DNA from: Strigamia acuminata
Lineage: Eukaryota > Arthropoda > Chilopoda > Geophilomorpha > Linotaeniidae
Direction: 5' to 3'
DNA length: 22,500 nt
Assembly: GCA_949358305.1 (NCBI GenBank)
Contig: CASHSZ010000131.1
Location: 1 to 22,500, forward strand
Positions 20,488 to 22,500 of this stretch are shown piece by piece. Position 1 is the stretch's first letter; the number at the start of each line of letters is the position of its first letter. The notes beneath the pieces are model-generated. The model saw nothing but the letters and a program-made list of their open reading frames with translations. It was not told the DNA's origin and searched no databases. The position numbers and the translations under genes are program-made.

Positions 20488-20880
20488 CCCGAGATTCGAA
20501 CGGGGCTGCCGAGTCGAGTTGGGTTAAAACAGAAAAGGAAGAAATTCGAAGCGACGAAATTCTAGACGGCCACGAGGACGGTTTATCTTCGGGCCCGGGT
20601 GGCCGAGCGGGCAGGGTGACCTGCCGCACGGAGTTGGTGACCGAGAGTTCGAGTCCCGCTCCCGCCGACTTTTCATTTCCGACAAAGCTGTATTGTCAAA
20701 CACGCATTCCACAGCATTTCAGTTGATATTGCCAAATATTGTGCCGTTCCAGTTTGGTCCCTTATTATTTCGAGATGGTGATGATGAACACTTTCCCGCG
20801 GGGTTGCGAGGGGGTGGGGGAGAGTCGAAAGATTCGGTTCTCCTTTTGTTTTTATTTTTATTTTTATTTTTATTTATTTT
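20488..20880 (+). repeat. tRNA-derived repeat, array 2 copy 3
   Basis: Core 20589-20669 with the same 5' extension as the previous copy (from 20489). The distal hairpin (20793-20812) is partly eroded, with one A-C mismatch and two G-T pairs. TTTTTA repeats follow. Confidence 0.8.
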
Positions 20881-21518
20881 GTTTTATTTTGTTTTATTTT
20901 TTATTTTTTAATTTTCAATTTTATTCAATTTTTCTCCCCCCCCCCCCCGTCGATCATCGTCGCCACCGTCTCGTGTGGCGGTCGGGTGAAAGGAAAAAAA
21001 AAAGAAAAAAAAAAAAAAAAAAAAAAAAGAAAGAAAACCCTTCGCATCACCTTATCCGCGATGTGTCGGGAGGGCGTCTGAGAACCCACTCGCCCATTCT
21101 CAGCGGCCGCATTTTCCAATTTTCGCCACCGGATGTCGCGCTCGCGTCACGCTCGTCCGTATCCCTCTCATCCCCACTCGTTGATCGACCTACTGGCTTC
21201 TTCGTCTCCCCTTTCGTCGCTCCTGCCGAGAAAGGTAAGCGAGATCGTCAATCGGATCGGGTCGGGTCGGACCGAAACCAACTCGACCGATCGACACGCG
21301 TCCTCCCGTTTCTCGGCCGCCGACGCGCGACCGGGATTAATTGATTGGTTTGGTTCGGTTCGGTTCGGTTCGGTCCGATCGGCGAATTTTCTCTTTCGTA
21401 CGTTCGTTCATTCGTTCGTTCGCTCACCCGTTTGTTTGTTTATTATTTAAATCTAGCCACTCCATTCGTTCGTCCATTTTTTTTTTTCCCCGTCAACATC
21501 CTCATCGCCGCCGCCGAC
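20881..21518 (+). other. upstream region of Ala-rich gene, likely 5' UTR intron
   Basis: Poly-C (20936-20948) and poly-A (20994-21028) runs, then GC-rich unique sequence. AGAAAG|GTAAGC at 21234/21235 is a strong donor and TTTAAATCTAG ending at 21456 a plausible acceptor, giving an intron of about 222 nt. Joining them does not yield a long frame into the coding exons, so it is best read as a 5' UTR intron. Confidence 0.4.
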
Positions 21519-22252
21519 ATGTCGGGACATCGCCGCGACCACCCTTCGTAAGTTTCGCGACCGTTTAGTTAGTCAGTCAGTCAGTCAGTCAGTCGGTTAG
21601 CTAGTTGGTTAATCGACCAGCCAACCGACCGACTTTCTTTTATCTTTATTTTTTTTTTTCTAAGGATTCCACAGCCGCCGCCGCTGCCACGCTCCATGGT
21701 CGAGTGGAACCTGGGCGCGGGACGGGGCAGGGCGTCCCGATGGGCCGGTCGCGCGGCCCGCGGCTACCCGTGAGTACCGTGATCGATCAATTACTTGATT
21801 TATTTATTTATTTTAATTTCTTTTGGTTTTTTTTTTTTTTTTTTTTTTTTAGAATTCCACCGCCACCCATCACGCCGGACATGGAGGTGATCGGCGCGGC
21901 GGTGGATGCGGCCGGTCGCTCCGCCGCGGCGTGCAGGGCGGCCGAGGGCGTCGCCCGCGCCCTCGAGTTTCCCGTTCCAGAGGTGGCCATGGCGGTGGGC
22001 ACGACGTCGGTGGTCGTGGCGGCCCGCCTGGCCACGTGGGCGACCCGCGCGGCCTTCAGCTCGGTCGCGGCGGCCGTAGCGGTGGTCGCGGCCACGACGG
22101 GCAACGAGGAGGCGGTCGACGCCGTCGTCACGGCGGCCGGTGCGGTCGGGGCGGCTGAGGCAGCCACCATCGCCGTCGACGAGGCCGCGACGGCGGTAGA
22201 GGCGAGCGCGCGAGGACTCCGTCGTTGCCGCGCCAGGAGCTCAACGATGTAA
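21519..22252 (+). CDS. hypothetical Ala/Val-rich protein (3 exons)
   Basis: The exons are 21519-21547, 21665-21769 and 21853-22252, giving 177 residues. Donors are GTAAGT and GTGAGT, acceptors CTAAG and TTTTAG, both junctions phase 2. The start MSGHRRDHP lies in a GCCGCCGACATG context. Exon 2 encodes a Pro run and a GAGRGRASRWAGRAARGYP basic segment. Exon 3 starts IPPPPITPDMEV and is then strongly Ala/Val-rich (SAAACRAAEGVARAL, VAAAVAVVAATT) with occasional Glu/Asp, probably helical. I do not recognise a family. Another frame of exon 3 reads as Gly/Arg-rich, but the splice phases and the G/C-ending codons typical of the neighbouring genes favour the frame given. No clear AATAAA follows. Confidence 0.55.
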
Positions 22253-22433
22253 CCGCCGCCACCACCACCATCGCTCCTCGTTCCATTTTTCAATTTTTCA
22301 ATTTGTTAATTTGTCAATTTTTCGGTCGTCTTTCAATGTTTCTTTAAAATTTTTAGTTTTTTTTTTAATGTTTTAATGTGCAAATGTATAAACGATGTAT
22401 AAAGAATGTATAAACAAATATAAAAACGAACAA

Positions 22434-22472
<39 letters not shown>

Positions 22473-22500
22473 GCATTTTATTTTTTGGCCTCAAATATGC
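22253..22500. other. 3' flank with a minus-strand AATAAA and long A-tail
   Basis: AT-rich plus-strand flank. Bases 22437-22470 are poly-T. On the minus strand the order is AATAAA (22482-22477), TGCGC, then about 34 A, the layout of a retroposed mRNA or retroelement 3' end entering the window from the right. Confidence 0.45.

Noticed and set aside
21133-21234. Coding first exon for the Ala-rich gene
   Set aside because: Joining it through the 21235/21456 intron puts the downstream exons out of frame and meets a stop early in exon 3. A 5' UTR exon fits better.

Overview
This window reads as nuclear DNA of a eukaryote, most likely an invertebrate animal. The coding exons are GC-rich. They are split by short introns (about 65 to 240 nt) with GT-AG borders and T- or CT-rich acceptor tracts, AATAAA signals follow two of the genes, and the proteins include a piggyBac-type transposase and a PHD-finger protein. 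No bacterial operon, Shine-Dalgarno, rRNA or CRISPR signal is visible. I cannot name the species.

Layout. 1-864: non-coding DNA with a fold-back element. 865-2330: a GTTAAC-palindrome satellite with 98-bp and 53-bp periodic units. 2886-3664 (minus): a small acidic 3-exon gene. 4482-7916: six tandem copies of a ~600-bp family with conserved hairpins, one closed by a TTCG tetraloop and followed by (TAAA)n. 9141-12751 (plus): a 9-exon gene for a ~950-residue coiled-coil, C2H2, Arg/Ser-rich, PHD-finger protein, with a 22-bp duplication in exon 5. 13366-14560 and 19640-20880: two three-copy arrays of a tRNA-derived repeat. 15002-17420 (plus): a 6-exon piggyBac-family gene with all three catalytic Asp and a C-terminal Cys-rich finger. 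17749-19362 (minus): a 4-exon coiled-coil gene carrying a Glu-Pro tract of about 23 units, convergent with the piggyBac gene. 21519-22252 (plus): a 3-exon Ala-rich protein gene. The rest is simple-sequence and AT-rich DNA.

How it fits together. The gene models are my own splice reconstructions; their main support is that reading phase is kept across every predicted junction except the disturbed exon 5 of the PHD gene. No shared pathway is evident. The PHD gene, the piggyBac gene and the coiled-coil gene lie next to each other in a repeat-rich region. The two tRNA-derived arrays lie on either side of the piggyBac/coiled-coil gene pair. The most unusual signals are the intron-rich but catalytically complete piggyBac gene, the frame-shifting duplication in the PHD gene, and two repeat families whose copies show compensatory base changes in hairpins.
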